NCBI RefSeq assembly: GCF_029379315.1
Contig: NZ_JAQYWQ010000010.1
Location: forward strand, 42,930 to 106,929
DNA: 64,000 bases
Direction of reading: 5' to 3'
From: Nostoc sp. S13
GTDB taxonomy: Bacteria; Cyanobacteriota; Cyanobacteriia; Cyanobacteriales; Nostocaceae
Positions 38,436 to 47,431 of this stretch are shown in pieces (positions within the stretch are counted from its first letter, which is position 1; every line of letters starts with the position of its first letter). Made by a program: the position numbers and the translations under genes. A model generated the notes under the pieces. That model was not told the DNA's origin. It did no database searches and worked only from the letters and a program-made list of their open reading frames with translations.

Positions 38436-38568
38436 GTACGTTTGGAGTTTGGAGTTATTTCTCCCTCATCTCCCCACTCCCCACTCCCCACTTCCCGCTC
38501 CCCACTTCTGTTGCCTAAGACCTAGAATGGAAAGGCTGTATTAAAATAACAATCTGGAGATACTTGCT

Positions 38569-38805
38569 ATGTCCCGTCGCTGTGAACTAACTGGTAAGAA
38601 GGCAAATAATGCCTTTGCTGTTTCCCACTCCCACCGTCGTACTAAACGCCTTCAGCACGCTAATCTACAAAACAAGCGTGTTTGGTGGGAAGGCGGAAAT
38701 CGCTGGGTGAGATTAAAGCTGTCTACCAAAGCAATCAAAACCTTACAAATTAATGGGTTAGAAGCAATGGCAAAAGAAGCTGGCATTAACCTGAATCATT
38801 ACTAA
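38569..38805 (+). CDS. rpmB: 50S ribosomal protein L28
   Basis: 78 residues, the typical length: [47 protein letters not shown]. Bacterial L28 family. ATG 38569 is preceded by GGAGATACTTGCT. It stands alone and converges on petL. Confidence 0.96.
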   Translation: MSRRCELTGKKANNAFAVSHSHRRTKRLQHANLQNKRVWWEGGNRWVRLKLSTKAIKTLQINGLEAMAKEAGINLNHY

Positions 38806-38870
38806 GTAATGTAGATTTTATAACCTGAGACTTGAGGGCAGGCAAGATGCCCGCCCCACAAGAGTCTTGG

Positions 38871-38966
38871 TTAAATTATTTTGGCAGTCCGCAGACCGAA
38901 CAGCAGACCGACAGCCAAACCAAAGAACAAAGCTAAAAAGCCGATGTAAGCGACAATTGCAAACAT
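38871..38966 (-). CDS. petL: Cytochrome b6-f complex subunit 6
   Basis: 31 codons from ATG 38966 to TAA 38871. The product is a single membrane helix, [20 protein letters not shown] then [11 protein letters not shown], matching the PetL pattern ([13 protein letters not shown]...GLRxAK). GGAGA lies 8 bases before the ATG. PetL sits at the edge of the cytochrome b6-f dimer in the thylakoid and stabilises it. Easily missed because of its size. Confidence 0.93.
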   Translation of the reverse strand: MFAIVAYIGFLALFFGLAVGLLFGLRTAKII

Positions 38967-39004
38967 TTATTTTTCTCCACAATACTTCCTAAATCTATTG
39001 AATC

Positions 39005-39052
39005 ATTAGTTGTTGGGCATTGGGCATTGGCATTGGGCATTGGGCATAGGGT
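39005..39052. repeat. Heptamer minisatellite (TTGGGCA)
   Basis: About six TTGGGCA units upstream of aroB, related to those at 191 and 43446. Confidence 0.85.
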
Positions 39053-39179
39053 AAAACAGTTCCGAGTTCCAAGTAAAGAAGTGAGATTCCCCACTTTTAA
39101 CTCCTAACTCCCACTCCCCACTCCCCACTCACAGATTGCGATACAATACAGCCCACGGGCGCTTGTTTGGGGTTGGGCA

Positions 39180-40310
39180 ATGACTTTAATTAATGTAAAT
39201 TTACCAGAGCAGTCTTATGAGATTGCGATAGCTTCTCTGCGAGACGCTACGCGAACGTTGAGCGACGCTAACGCAGCTTCGAGTTTAGATCAGCTTGGTC
39301 AACAAATGGCCAATCTCAAGCTAGGCAAAAAGGTATTGCTGGTTTCTAATCAGACGATTTTAAAACATTTTGGGGAAAGAGCGATCGCATCCCTCACATC
39401 TGCTGGATTTGAAGTTGCTAGCTGCACCCTACCACCTGGTGAACGCTACAAAACCCTCAATTCCATTCAAAAACTTTATGATATCGCCTTGGAAAACCGC
39501 CTAGAACGTTCTTCTACTATGGTGGCTTTGGGCGGAGGTGTGATTGGCGATATGACTGGTTTTGCAGCCGCAACCTGGCTGCGCGGTATTAATGTTGTGC
39601 AAGTGCCTACCTCTCTGTTGGCGATGGTGGATTCGGCAATTGGTGGCAAAACTGGGGTGAATCATCCCCACGGTAAAAACTTGATTGGGGCATTCCATCA
39701 ACCGCGCTTGGTTTTGATTGACCCAGATGTGTTAAAAACTCTTCCTATGCGCGAGTTTCGGGCAGGAATGGCAGAAGTTATTAAGTACGGTGTGATTTGG
39801 GATGCCGAATTGTTTGCCCAGTTGGAAGCAAGTAAACGCCTCGACCAACTCCGCTATGTAAAACCTGAGTTAATAAACAACATATTAACGCGCTCTTGTC
39901 AAGCTAAAGCTGACGTTGTTAGCAAAGATGAAAAAGAAGGTGGATTACGAGCGATTCTTAACTATGGACATACCATCGGTCATGCAGTAGAAAGCTTGAC
40001 TGGTTATCGTTTAGTAAATCACGGTGAAGCGGTAGCCATTGGCATGGTAGCAGCCGGTCAAATTGCTGTGGATTTGGGATTGTGGCAAAAGGAAGACACG
40101 GAACGTCAAAATGCTTTAATTCAAAAAGCGGGTTTACCGACTCAGTTACCAGATGGGGTGGATATTGAAGCAATTATTGAGGCGTTGCAGTTAGATAAGA
40201 AAGTCAAGGCGGGGAAAGTGCGGTTTGTTTTACCAACGGAGATTGGTGTAGTGACAGTTACCGATGAGGTGCCATCGGATATCATTCGGCAAGTGTTGCG
40301 GGGAATGTAA
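39180..40310 (+). CDS. aroB: 3-Dehydroquinate synthase carrying an in-frame repeat insertion
   Basis: 376 residues, slightly longer than usual. NAD and metal sites: [44 protein letters not shown]. It closes the shikimate ring from DAHP. Bases 39231-39275 (45 bp, 15 codons) look inserted: GCTTC is repeated directly at 39231 and 39276, and the inside matches a dispersed Nostoc-type repeat (TCTGCGAGACGCTACGCG). Without it the protein would read [15 protein letters not shown]. The insertion lies in the variable N-terminal part before the nucleotide-binding fold, so the enzyme may remain active. Confidence 0.94.
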   Translation: MTLINVNLPEQSYEIAIASLRDATRTLSDANAASSLDQLGQQMANLKLGKKVLLVSNQTILKHFGERAIASLTSAGFEVASCTLPPGERYKTLNSIQKLYDIALENRLERSSTMVALGGGVIGDMTGFAAATWLRGINVVQVPTSLLAMVDSAIGGKTGVNHPHGKNLIGAFHQPRLVLIDPDVLKTLPMREFRAGMAEVIKYGVIWDAELFAQLEASKRLDQLRYVKPELINNILTRSCQAKADVVSKDEKEGGLRAILNYGHTIGHAVESLTGYRLVNHGEAVAIGMVAAGQIAVDLGLWQKEDTERQNALIQKAGLPTQLPDGVDIEAIIEALQLDKKVKAGKVRFVLPTEIGVVTVTDEVPSDIIRQVLRGM

Positions 40311-40390
40311 ACAATTTGAAGAAGAATTCAGGAGTCACAATTAAAGTTAGTTGCTCTGTCCTAGAATTATGAATTACAAATTATTGAGCC

Positions 40391-40969
40391 ATGATACTTC
40401 AAGCCAAAAATCAATTAACTTTGCAAGAGTTCCTAAATCTTCCACCAGGCGAGGGAGATATAACTTATGAGCTTGTTGATGGTCAAGCAATTCCTAAAAT
40501 GTCACCCAAAAAATTCCACTCTAAACTTACCCGCGCCCTTCTCAATTTGATTGAGCAATGCTGTGAAGGAAAAGGAGAAGTTTGCCCAGAATTAGCTGTC
40601 GCATTAACTCGTCGAGGGCGAGATTGGATGCCAATCCCAGATATTTTATATATTTCTAATGAACGTTTACCCCCTGATTGGCATCAAGAAGGAGCATGTT
40701 CTGTTTCTCCTGATTTAGTGATTGAGATTATTTCGCCCGGACAAACCTTTGGACAAATGGCGGCTAAAGCCAAAGACTATTTAGATGCTAAAGTGCTGCG
40801 GGTGTGGGTGGTAGATAGTAAAGCCAGAAGCATTACTGTTTTTTATCCAGATGCTGCACCACAAACTTATATGGGAGAAGAATTACTTACAGATTCTTTA
40901 TTTAAGGGACTGGAATTTACTGTTGAGCAAGTATTTCAAAAGGCGAAAATACCATTAGATACCGAATAG
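40391..40969 (+). CDS. Uma2-family putative endonuclease
   Basis: 192 residues, the usual Uma2 length. Core: ITYELVDGQAIPKMSP, RGRDWMPIPDILYIS (Asp), SPDLVIEIISPG (Glu), KAKDYLDAKVLRVWVVD (Lys). PD-(D/E)XK fold inferred. A stand-alone gene 80 bases after aroB. Confidence 0.88.
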   Translation: MILQAKNQLTLQEFLNLPPGEGDITYELVDGQAIPKMSPKKFHSKLTRALLNLIEQCCEGKGEVCPELAVALTRRGRDWMPIPDILYISNERLPPDWHQEGACSVSPDLVIEIISPGQTFGQMAAKAKDYLDAKVLRVWVVDSKARSITVFYPDAAPQTYMGEELLTDSLFKGLEFTVEQVFQKAKIPLDTE

Positions 40970-41159
40970 CACACTTTTCGGCCTGATTAACTTTTGCAAT
41001 TTACCAGTTGAGTCCTTGTTATCATTTTGCGATCGCCCCACTACCAACTTCAAAATACCGTATCATCAAAAAGCTAACGATGCCTTGACTCTGAATACCA
41101 ACAGATGCTTTTGGGGCGTCTGTCCTTGTACGCATCCTTAGGCAGGTTAATTGATTAAA

Positions 41160-41633
41160 TCATTGATCAGGGCGTGTGCGGTATGCGATTCGTCTTATCA
41201 ATGGCGCTATCGCCTCCATCAGCTCGACGTTTGTGTTGCTTATTGCCATTGGTCGGAAGTCGAAGTGACAAATCGTCCCGAACATCTTGCCGTCTTCATC
41301 CAGCAGTGGCACGCCGCAGTAGGATTGCACTTCTTTCCACTTTAGGTGGCCGCGAACCCGGTCGTCTTGGAGTGAGTCGGGTGTCGTGAACGTTCCGCGG
41401 CTGCTACGGACAAAAACGCAATATGAGGCCATTACCGGAATATCCGGCGTTAACTCTTGCGTCGGATTCTCCCGGTCGAAAAAGCAAACGTTATGCAGTG
41501 TTTCTTCATCGAACCGATACAGTGCCGTGAAGCGATGCTCGCTCAGTCCGTTCAGGAAGATGACGGCAGCACGGACATCTTGGCGACCGAGAATGGTTTT
41601 CAGTTCGCGCAACGAATCTGCAAAGTTAACCAT
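41160..41633 (-). CDS. GAF-domain protein, probably horizontally acquired
   Basis: 157 residues forming one GAF domain: FTALYRFDEETLHNVCFFDR, MASYCVFVRSS, VQSYCGVPLLDEDGKMFGTI and CHFDFRPM. The chromophore-binding Cys pattern of phytochromes is not evident, so it may bind a small ligand or act as a sensor subunit. The gene is GC-richer than its surroundings and avoids the A/T-ending codons common here, suggesting transfer. No output domain is attached. Confidence 0.82.
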   Translation of the reverse strand: MVNFADSLRELKTILGRQDVRAAVIFLNGLSEHRFTALYRFDEETLHNVCFFDRENPTQELTPDIPVMASYCVFVRSSRGTFTTPDSLQDDRVRGHLKWKEVQSYCGVPLLDEDGKMFGTICHFDFRPMAISNTNVELMEAIAPLIRRIAYRTRPDQ

Positions 41634-42191
41634 ATGCGTGACGCCTAACTATTTATTGGTTATTGGATTGATTTTTTCCATATAGCATCGGAATAGGGTC
41701 AACTATATTGCCAGGAGAGCAAGGGATCTCCCTCTTGAGCGTAAATACATTGCAAGCTGTTTATATAGTATACCGATAGAGGTAAATTCATAAAAACTGG
41801 GTCGTTGCACCCCAACCAGACGTTTTAACTCTCGATTCGATAACTTTTTTGTTTGCTCGTATCGCATAGGTAGATTGATTCAAGCTACAAAGTCCCCAAT
41901 ATTACCACAAAATAATTTTGCAAGAGGTCTATTATAGTTATTTCCCAATTTCCCAGTTACTATATCGGAACTTGAGCTTCAAAATTCGGAACTCCAAGCT
42001 CTCTAGTAGAATTATCAAGATAAATTTTACTTTGAGCTATTTACAGCAGCTTTTATTTATTTAGACCACACAATAAAGGCGCTTTTCTTTGCCTCTCTTC
42101 CTCTCAACGTCCACCGAAATTTCAATCGGCGGCTTTTGCTATTCAAACTTTTATCTGCGTGAGATTTTTATATTTTTAAATCAGCAACACC
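41634..42191. other. Intergenic region
   Basis: About 560 AT-rich bases between a minus-strand GAF gene and the end of the 42192-42506 gene. A fragment resembling repeat ends (GGGATCTCC...GCGTAAATAC) lies near 41726-41752. No gene seen. Confidence 0.5.
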
Positions 42192-42506
42192 CTATTTTTG
42201 AAACTGCTGTTCTTTCTGCGGTTGCTGCTGGCTATTTGTTGGTTGCAGTTTTTGAAATAAAGCTGGTGGTGTTGCTTTGCGAAAGGCACCGCAGTAGTGC
42301 ATGGTCATAACTGCTTTGAAAGCCCAATGGTCTGCTGGCACATCACTAAAGGGATTTGGTAAAGTTTCTGCTTGATTTTGGACACAAGCATTCAAAACTT
42401 GATTCGATTTTGCTGGAGTGTCGGTAGTAGGTTCTTGAGATTTAACAGGAGTAATAAAGCCAGTAATAGCTACCATTACAACTGTTGCCAGAATTTTGTA
42501 CTTCAT
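42192..42506 (-). CDS. Secreted protein with a partial S-layer-homology motif
   Basis: 104 residues. A signal peptide (KYKILATVVMVAITGFITPVKSQ) is followed by a short domain with NPFSDVPADHWAFKAVMTMH, the opening of an SLH-type motif, and a Gln-rich tail. Two Cys could form a disulfide. Likely periplasmic or cell-surface. Function unknown. Confidence 0.72.
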   Translation of the reverse strand: MKYKILATVVMVAITGFITPVKSQEPTTDTPAKSNQVLNACVQNQAETLPNPFSDVPADHWAFKAVMTMHYCGAFRKATPPALFQKLQPTNSQQQPQKEQQFQK

Positions 42507-42588
42507 AATTTGAGTTTTCTAGGGATAAGAGTCTACCCTATGTTAGTTCCCAGGCTGTTGCCCAGGAACTATAATAATCCTGGTAAGA

Positions 42589-42726
42589 TTAAGCGTTAGA
42601 AAACATTGTAAGCATTACTAATAGAACAACTAATGCACTGATCCAAAGGGCTAACGATCCCCAACTAACTGAATCTTTTTGTACTCTTTGCCAGAAATTG
42701 GCGACTAAGTTATTCCGAATTGCCAT
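42589..42726 (-). CDS. Small single-helix membrane protein, 45 residues
   Basis: ATG 42726 follows a near-perfect GGAGG (8 bases upstream). The product MAIRNNLVANFWQRVQKDSV then SWGSLALWISALVVLLVMLT and MFSNA has an amphipathic N-terminus and one membrane helix. It ends at TAA 42589, 82 bases before the secreted-protein start at 42506. It resembles in size the small photosystem or NDH subunits, but I do not recognise it. Confidence 0.65.
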   Translation of the reverse strand: MAIRNNLVANFWQRVQKDSVSWGSLALWISALVVLLVMLTMFSNA

Positions 42727-43196
42727 TTTATAACCTCCAATTTTTATGAAACCTGTACTGACTCAATGCATTCACCCTACATTGAGTAAAAAAAGTTCAT
42801 CTTTGAGAGTATCAGCCTTAATTTGCTGATTCCCAGAGATTAACCAATAGAGATTTAAATTAATCCATGCAGCGATTGGCAATGCATATGTCTCAACGCA
42901 TTACTGATCTAAAAAACAAACAAAAATTTACAAAAAAATATTTGTTGATGCTTAACTTGATTGTCCCATACGTAAGTGTTTACACTCAAAAATTTAGTGA
43001 TTTTGAGAGAATTCTTAATGTTGTGTTAACCACGTATAAAAGTTAGTGTTTTTCAAATCACAAACTACGTAAATAGTGACTCTGTTTCACTTTCCCTTGT
43101 GATTTCTCTAGATTTGAAATAGACACAATTAACAGTGAGATTGGTAGGTAAATAATGGTGCAACAAATAAGACATAATGAACCGTAATATATCTGT
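42727..43196. other. Intergenic AT-rich region
   Basis: About 470 bases with no convincing gene. A 62-codon minus-strand frame here (43058-43246) overlaps a better-supported small gene on the plus strand and is not listed. Confidence 0.5.
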
Positions 43197-43433
43197 ATGA
43201 TTCCAGTTGAGAGAATTACAGCTAACCAAGACGAAGAAATCATCACCTTTGGTGTCAGGACTTACGCAATCAAAGCTTGAAACCTCGATCCCCCCTTAAA
43301 AAAGGGGGGAACTTGAAAGCCCCCTTTTTAAGGGGGTTGGGGGATCTCTTCTGCGTAAATCCTAGGTGTATCTGCTGACGAGGCAAAAAAACAAGGCGAG
43401 GAATTATTAGCATCTACCTATGGTTGTAATTAA
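43197..43433 (+). pseudogene. 40-codon gene split by a 109 bp repeat element
   Basis: The first 20 codons (MIPVERITANQDEEIITFGV) end at 43256. The frame resumes at 43365 with GVSADEAKKQGEELLASTYG, CN and TAA 43433. GGTGT is duplicated at 43251 and 43365, exactly flanking the insert. Removing the insert and one duplicate gives one continuous 40-residue acidic protein. As it stands the 5' part stops after eight added codons (TGA at 43281). Function not recognised. Confidence 0.7.
43256..43364. mobile_element. 109 bp MITE-like element with 13 bp inverted ends and GGTGT duplication
   Basis: The ends CAGGACTTACGCA and TGCGTAAATCCTA are inverted copies with two mismatches. The inside has CCCCCCTTAAAAAAGGGGGG and CCCCCTTTTTAAGGGGG palindromes. 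Flanking GGTGT copies (43251-43255 and 43365-43369) are the target duplication. A partial relative lies near 32919. Confidence 0.75.
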
Positions 43434-43440
43434 TCGCAAG

Positions 43441-43466
43441 TTTTTGGGCATTGGGCATTGGGAATA
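43441..43466. repeat. Short heptamer minisatellite (TTGGGCA)
   Basis: Three TTGGGCA-like units followed by GGGAATAGGGG. Confidence 0.75.
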
Positions 43467-43522
43467 GGGGACGAGTCTTTTAACTCCACTCCTCTGCCCC
43501 CCCTGCTCCTCCTGCCTATTTC

Positions 43523-44374
43523 TTATGCCGCATAAAAGACCAATGTCCGCAACTCGATACTCTCGCGGGGCGGGGCATCCGGTTGGCTTGTTGGGTCATC
43601 AAATGCGGTGTGGGCGGCGAACCGCGCCAAACCTTCCTGTGCTGAGTCAAAGCACTTGATGAGTAGCGCCTCATTCCGTTGCATTTGCGGAAAGTAAAAC
43701 CATCGATGTTTCGGGTTGTACGTCACCGCGTAGGTTTCGCCGACGCGATCGCGATACACAAGGTCAGTAGCCACAAGGTCTGTCGGTGCGATACTTTCGG
43801 CGTCACACACTGCTAATGGAGACTCCTGCACTGGCCCCGCAATCGGTCGCCAGAGGTTGACTACACTGAATCTGTGCTGTAGAAGCTCATCCGGGTCTTC
43901 AGTACCGATTGCTTCCAGCACGGTACGGGCGCGACTATAGCCAGACTTGGCAGTGAAGTCGTTGTGTACACCCCTTACTGGCGTCTTTATGCCTTGCTCG
44001 CCTTGCTTCGCCCGTTCGGCATTACGGAGGTTGTGATCGAACACTATCACCCTTTGGGCACCTGTCAAATCCTTGAGGAATTGCTCGGCCTCTGGGTAGT
44101 AAACGCGGCGCACCTCATCTTGATCATAAAAGTCTTTAACAGTGCTGTGGTGTTCGGCCAAGGCGAATCCCTGTTCATTCAAGGACACGTCTTGTGAGAT
44201 CGTCCGAGCATTATAGATCGGGAGTGTGTGTACTTCATACTTCCCACTTCGCTGTGGAATGCCTGGTGGTGGTTCGTAGGTGTAGTTGACAGGTTTTTCT
44301 GCTGTCGGGCTGAGGTAATTAAGTTCTCCCTCAACGTGCGGTAGTTCCTCGAACAATTGACTGTTTAGGCTCAT
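43523..44374 (-). CDS. CmcJ/NvfI (AsaB-like) family oxidoreductase
   Basis: 283 residues. Family features: LNYLSPTAEKPVNYTYEPPP near the start, VIVFDHNLRN, PVRGVHNDFTAKSG with the His-x-Asp pair, FSVVNLWRPIAGPV, PLAVCDAESI, and the KHRWFYFPQMQRNEALLIK ending. Homologues are mainly known from proteobacteria and fungi, where they act on secondary metabolites or gibberellin-type substrates. The sequence is GC-richer than the neighbourhood, suggesting acquisition. It follows the GST gene in the same direction (92 bases). Confidence 0.85.
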   Translation of the reverse strand: MSLNSQLFEELPHVEGELNYLSPTAEKPVNYTYEPPPGIPQRSGKYEVHTLPIYNARTISQDVSLNEQGFALAEHHSTVKDFYDQDEVRRVYYPEAEQFLKDLTGAQRVIVFDHNLRNAERAKQGEQGIKTPVRGVHNDFTAKSGYSRARTVLEAIGTEDPDELLQHRFSVVNLWRPIAGPVQESPLAVCDAESIAPTDLVATDLVYRDRVGETYAVTYNPKHRWFYFPQMQRNEALLIKCFDSAQEGLARFAAHTAFDDPTSQPDAPPRESIELRTLVFYAA

Positions 44375-44466
44375 GGGTTACATCTCCCAGTGAATTCAAC
44401 AATGTTTTGGTAATAGTGGACATGGCACAGGGGACTGTAAGCTCTACCTGTTCCCTATTTCTTGCC

Positions 44467-45150
44467 CTACTTTTGAGCAGAAGCAACGGCAGTGGGCGCA
44501 CCGAGAATCTTGGCAAATCTTTCAATATAGAAGCTTGCAGGATTTTCCACAGCCCGAATTGACTGGCGATCGCGCACAGTATCCCACCATTTCTGCAAGC
44601 GAGGGGTTTCTGTTGGTAAGCTGAAATTGCGGAAGTGTTCCAGGAGGGGCAAGCGTTCAAACCAAGGATAGAAGCTGATATCCACTAAACTAAACTGCTC
44701 CCCTAACCAGTAAGGGCGATCACCAGACAGCTTACCTAGTCCTTCTTGCTCAATGTATAACAGAGATTCCAAAAACTCTCTTTGTCCCTGTCCCTGTTCT
44801 TGAGCATCTTTACCACGGAGGAGTTTGTTAAAGGCGGGTACAAACCGAGTGTTGGCATAGTCGATCCAGATCCGAGCGATCGCTTTAGCACCTGGATCGC
44901 GGGGTAATAAAGGTGGTTCTGGGAAGACTTCATCGAGATATTCGTTGATGATCGCAGACTCATAAATTTCGATATCCCCATGTTTAATCGCAGGGACTTT
45001 GCCGTAACGGGAAATCTGTGTGTAGCTATCTGGTTTGTTTTGTAAGTCAATTTCGGTGGCGCTAAAGTCAATTCCTTTTTCCAGTAAAACCACACGGGTT
45101 CTTTGGGAGAAGGTGGAGGCTTTGGCAAAGTAAAGTTCTACGGTACTCAT
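44467..45150 (-). CDS. Glutathione S-transferase
   Basis: 227 residues. Thioredoxin-like N-terminus with the glutathione site (Ser near [29 protein letters not shown], cis-Pro, [13 protein letters not shown]) and an all-helical C-terminus ([20 protein letters not shown]). Probably conjugates or reduces electrophiles with glutathione. It may act with the downstream CmcJ-like gene, but that is inference from proximity. Confidence 0.9.
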   Translation of the reverse strand: MSTVELYFAKASTFSQRTRVVLLEKGIDFSATEIDLQNKPDSYTQISRYGKVPAIKHGDIEIYESAIINEYLDEVFPEPPLLPRDPGAKAIARIWIDYANTRFVPAFNKLLRGKDAQEQGQGQREFLESLLYIEQEGLGKLSGDRPYWLGEQFSLVDISFYPWFERLPLLEHFRNFSLPTETPRLQKWWDTVRDRQSIRAVENPASFYIERFAKILGAPTAVASAQK

Positions 45151-45518
45151 AAAATACTTTCCTTGTAAATATTGCGTAGACGTGCAGCCTTGAAGATGTC
45201 TCCATTACTCCGGGCTTGTTGCTAGACATGGCCTAGCTTGGACGCAAGAGCGCGATCGCATACTATTAAATATACTACGATTTATCGCCCGACTTACCGT
45301 ACAATGTCTCAGGAGTATTTCATAGTCTTTGTAAAAATACAAGTCACAATAATTGCAGACAGCTTGGCAAAAGCAACCAAAGCCAAGTATCGATATTCTT
45401 GATAACCACTGCTAAAGTTGATACAGCACAGAACTATGATGTTATTAGTGCAAAATTTAAATCTGTAGTAACTGCAATCAAAATTAAGTCACTAAATCAG
45501 GATTTTCAAGTCAATATT
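45151..45518. other. Intergenic region between GST and acidic-protein genes
   Basis: About 370 bases that should contain two divergent promoters. I see no repeat array and no gene. Confidence 0.45.
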
Positions 45519-45761
45519 ATGGAGCAAATTCAGCCACAACCGCGCCGCGTCGCTGATCAGGTGTTTCAAGAATCCCTCGATCAGTTGGAGGATATCTTAC
45601 AAGAAAATTCCACTGAGGAAGAAGAGATCGCCCAACTGCATACTAGCACTGGCACTGAAGTCGAACTCGATCAAGACTTGATAGATATTGATTTAGCCGC
45701 TCTTGAAGACGCAGTTGCTGATATTGAACAATTTCTCGAAGAAAAAAGAAAAACGAATTGA
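45519..45761 (+). CDS. Small acidic helical hypothetical protein
   Basis: 80 residues from ATG 45519 (MEQIQPQPRRVADQVFQESL). Strongly acidic (LEDILQENSTEEEEIAQL; DLIDIDLAALEDAVADIEQF), ending EEKRKTN. An upstream start at 45399 would add 40 residues of unlike composition. No family recognised. Confidence 0.6.
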   Translation: MEQIQPQPRRVADQVFQESLDQLEDILQENSTEEEEIAQLHTSTGTEVELDQDLIDIDLAALEDAVADIEQFLEEKRKTN

Positions 45762-46071
45762 AGAAGAATTCAGAATTCAGAATTCAGAAGTCAGAATTCA
45801 GAAACGGAGCGTCTCTGGCTCCGCTTCTGACTCCTGAATTCTATTTCGATAAAAGTTATCAAACAGAATAAAGGTGCCAGTCGCCAGAATTCACTTGGGT
45901 ATTTTGTGCGACTGGTGGATGAATAAACGGCGTTTAAGACCCCCACAAAACAAGAAAATTTGGTGGTCTTCAATCAGTGGCGGGTCTGAATCCCCCACTG
46001 ATTGCATTCTGACCAATGTATTCTGACGAATGTATTCTTCTTCAAAAGCTCTAACTCCTAACTCCTAACTC
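45762..46071. repeat. Repeat-rich intergenic region (CAGAATT and AACTCCT units)
   Basis: CAGAATT-type heptamers at about 45772-45803, a second block of inverse sense near 45826-45842, and AACTCCT units at about 46048-46078. No gene seen in these 310 bases. Confidence 0.7.
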
Positions 46072-46848
46072 CTAACTCATTTGCCGCCGTGCCTCGTACA
46101 ACATTAAAGCGGCTGCGATCGCCACATTCAAAGATTCCACCCCAGGACTCAAAGGAATTCTGACTTGCTTATCTGCGATCGCTGCTAAATCTGCCGATAA
46201 ACCAGCACCTTCATTTCCCAGTAAAATCAGACTGGGTTTTCGCCAGTCCACCTCCCAATAAGTTAAAGTCGCACTGGGTAAAGTTGCCACTACCTGCATT
46301 CCTGCCTGCTGACTTTGTTGCACTGTCGCTTTTAAGTCTTCGGTTACGCCCGTTGCTAGGCGAAACCATTGCCCTGCTGAAGCCCGGAGAACTTTGGGAC
46401 TGTCTAAATCTACACTATCTTCACTTACCCACAATCCTGATGCTCCAGCAGCAGCAGCAGTGCGGATCATTGTACCCAAGTTGCCGGGATCTTGCACAGT
46501 TTCTAAAGCTAGCACTAAACCAGTAAATGGTAATTGAGTTTGGCGCTTGCTGCGCTTTGCCGTTGCCACCACACCATCCGGTTGAACTGTGGTAGCGATC
46601 GCATTCAAGACTTCTCTACTGACAATTTCGGCGCGATCGCATCGGCTACAAGCTTCCTCCCACAGCGAAGGATGAGCTGCTTGCCATTCTGGGGTACAAC
46701 ACACTGTTTCTAGTGGGTAATTCACCGCACAAGCTTCCTCTAACAGGTGCGTCCCTTCCAGCAAAAATAACTGCTGCTTGTGCCGTTCCTTTGTGGAGTG
46801 GAGTTTGCGGATTTGCTTGACTAGGGAATTTTGTAAACTGGTTAACAT
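46072..46848 (-). CDS. SpoU/TrmH-family RNA 2'-O-methyltransferase
   Basis: 258 residues from ATG 46848. N-terminal substrate-binding region (LTSLQNSLVKQIRKLHSTKE, RHKQQLFLLEGTHLLEEA). C-terminal SPOUT knot with motif 1 ALETVQDPGNLGTMIRTAAA, motif 2 ILLGNEGAGLS and motif 3 IPLSPGVESLNVAIAAALML. It should methylate rRNA ribose. It lies next to the tRNA-Leu gene. Confidence 0.92.
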   Translation of the reverse strand: MLTSLQNSLVKQIRKLHSTKERHKQQLFLLEGTHLLEEACAVNYPLETVCCTPEWQAAHPSLWEEACSRCDRAEIVSREVLNAIATTVQPDGVVATAKRSKRQTQLPFTGLVLALETVQDPGNLGTMIRTAAAAGASGLWVSEDSVDLDSPKVLRASAGQWFRLATGVTEDLKATVQQSQQAGMQVVATLPSATLTYWEVDWRKPSLILLGNEGAGLSADLAAIADKQVRIPLSPGVESLNVAIAAALMLYEARRQMS

Positions 46849-46942
46849 CAAAAAGTTAGGAGTTAGGAGTTAGGAGTTATGAGTTAATTTAGTTTTCTTT
46901 CAACTCATAACTCTTCACTTTTAACTCCTAACTTAATAATAT

Positions 46943-47022
46943 GCGGAACCCGGGACTTGAACCCGGAAGCCTTGCGGCACTAGAACCTGAATCTAGCGCG
47001 TCTGCCATTCCGCCAGTTCCGC
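46943..47022 (-). tRNA. tRNA-Leu (anticodon CAG)
   Basis: 80 bases fold as a cloverleaf on the minus strand: acceptor GCGGAAC/GTTCCGC, anticodon stem CTAGA/TCTAG with loop TTCAGGT (anticodon CAG), an extended variable arm TGCCGCAAGGCT typical of tRNA-Leu, and T arm CCGGGTTCAAGTCCCGG. CCA is not encoded. Confidence 0.95.
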
Positions 47023-47431
47023 TGGCAATTATCTTTATTGACAATTTCCTATTATTGCCTAATTTTTGACCTTTGTCAACTTAAAACATCACGCCTCATT
47101 AAAAGTCTCAAACTGGAAACGAGTCTTTCAGGGGATTAGGTTGGATCAAAATATTAACTCAACACAACAGCATTGATTTTTAGAGAACACTTAAGTTATT
47201 TTACTGAGTATTTAATTTTGCTTAAAGATACTAATTATTTGTGATTTTTTGTTAAATTTTTCAAAAGCTCAAAAAGCCTGCTATTGCTTGTTTTCAGCCC
47301 GCATTTTTCACCCAAAAAACAATTTTTTTTTGCCAGATGTTGCCCGAAAACGTGGACAAATTCAATCTTTACTGTAGAATCAAAACCAACTTCAAACATC
47401 TAAAATACGTATTACTTTTGGAGGTAGGCTT
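47023..47431. other. Intergenic region between tRNA-Leu and murA
   Basis: About 410 AT-rich bases between divergent genes. A 64-codon frame through it is in the wrong frame relative to murA. No gene seen. Confidence 0.5.

Noticed and set aside
43058..43246. 62-codon hydrophobic minus-strand frame
   Set aside because: No ribosome binding site and it is antisense to the start of the split 40-codon gene.
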